From the NCBI RefSeq assembly GCF_013285385.1, contig NZ_CP054212.1, positions 4,553,010 to 4,617,009 on the forward strand: 64,000 bases of DNA, in the 5' to 3' direction. Under the pieces are notes generated by a model that was not told where the DNA came from, did no database searches, and saw nothing but the letters and a program-made list of their open reading frames with translations. Shown here piece by piece: positions 63,125-64,000 of the stretch. Each line of letters begins with the position of its first letter. Position 1 is the stretch's first letter. This DNA comes from Paramixta manurensis (GTDB taxonomy: Bacteria; Pseudomonadota; Gammaproteobacteria; Enterobacterales; Enterobacteriaceae). A program made the translations under genes and the position numbers.

Positions 63125-63447
63125 AGTTTCTCCAACGCTTCCGTTAGCGCACGGTTATCAAGGTCAGCAACCCCTTTTTTCGCCACTACCACAAAATCCA
63201 TTGCGGGGAGTTCGTGTTGGCGCAGGCGAAAGCTTTCGCGGGTCAATCGCTTGATCCGGTTACGCTCATGCGCGCGCTTAACATTTTTTTTAGCGACGGT
63301 AAGACCGATGCGGGGATGCCCCAGCGAATTAAGGCGGCCGAGGATGGTGATTTGCGGCGTGCCAGCCCGTTGCGGCTGCTGGAAGACGAAAGTGAAATGA
63401 GCGGGAGTTAACAAACGTAACTCCCTGGGAAATGCGAGCTTAACCAC
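63088..63447 (-). CDS. rnpA: Ribonuclease P protein component
   Basis: A 119-residue basic protein with the RNR motif (KKNVKRAHERNRIKRLTRESFR) that binds the RNase P RNA and pre-tRNA leader. Starts with GTG (63447), as in E. coli, and overlaps yidD. Confidence 0.98.
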   Translation of the reverse strand: MVKLAFPRELRLLTPAHFTFVFQQPQRAGTPQITILGRLNSLGHPRIGLTVAKKNVKRAHERNRIKRLTRESFRLRQHELPAMDFVVVAKKGVADLDNRALTEALEKLWRRHCRQARGS

Positions 63448-63462
63448 TCAGGGTTAGCTTTA

Positions 63463-64000
<538 letters not shown>

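Overview
This is a chromosomal window from a member of the Enterobacterales, most likely an Erwinia/Pantoea-type bacterium. Gene order is the classical origin-proximal order: kup-ravA-viaA-asnC-mioC-oriC-mnmG-rsmG-atpIBEFHAGDC-glmU-glmS, then pstSCAB-phoU, yieH-adeP-yieE, and mnmE-yidC-yidD-rnpA-rpmH facing the (unseen) dnaA. The proteins are close to full-length matches of the Escherichia coli products. An ovoA gene next to asnC, where E. coli has asnA, and a type III secretion substrate/chaperone pair upstream of kup point to the Erwinia side of the order. The genus call is inference.

Layout. 1-1795: a minus-strand pair, a truncated large putative type III secreted protein and its small chaperone. 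2108-13580: kup, ravA-viaA, ovoA, asnC, mioC, oriC (four recognisable DnaA boxes R1-R4 and three AT-rich 13-mers), mnmG, rsmG. 14290-21276: the complete F1Fo ATP synthase operon. 21371-21673: a lone double-glycine-leader (microcin-type) peptide gene between atpC and glmU. 21900-25227: glmU and glmS. 25323-28859: a fluoride riboswitch followed by a four-gene operon (DHH/DHHA2 pyrophosphatase-like protein, universal stress protein, a second enolase, a phosphoglycerate mutase). 28877-40319: further accessory genes: an MmgE/PrpD enzyme with a tripartite tricarboxylate transporter and IclR regulator, a VOC protein, a split ChrA-type transporter, a secreted alpha/beta hydrolase, an aldo/keto reductase and an MHS-type transporter. 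In E. coli the glmS-pstS interval is short; here it holds about 15 kb.

40351-45044: pstSCAB-phoU behind two Pho boxes. 45152-49865: an MFS transporter, yieH, adeP and a yieE-like phosphopantetheinyl transferase that lacks a key aspartate. 48836-51096: four more microcin-type peptide genes around yieE, with no recognisable exporter or immunity gene in the window. 51290-59681: a chaperone-usher fimbrial operon (pilin, chaperone, usher, tip adhesin) followed by a large AT-type autotransporter. 59741-63603: mnmE, yidC, yidD, rnpA, rpmH on the minus strand. The last 400 bases are the upstream region of dnaA, including a perfect DnaA box.

The two observations most worth following are the fluoride riboswitch operon, which carries replacement copies of enzymes related to known fluoride targets and has a plausible RBS-sequestering expression platform with a coupled leader ORF, and the five-gene family of double-glycine-leader peptides split between two loci near the origin.
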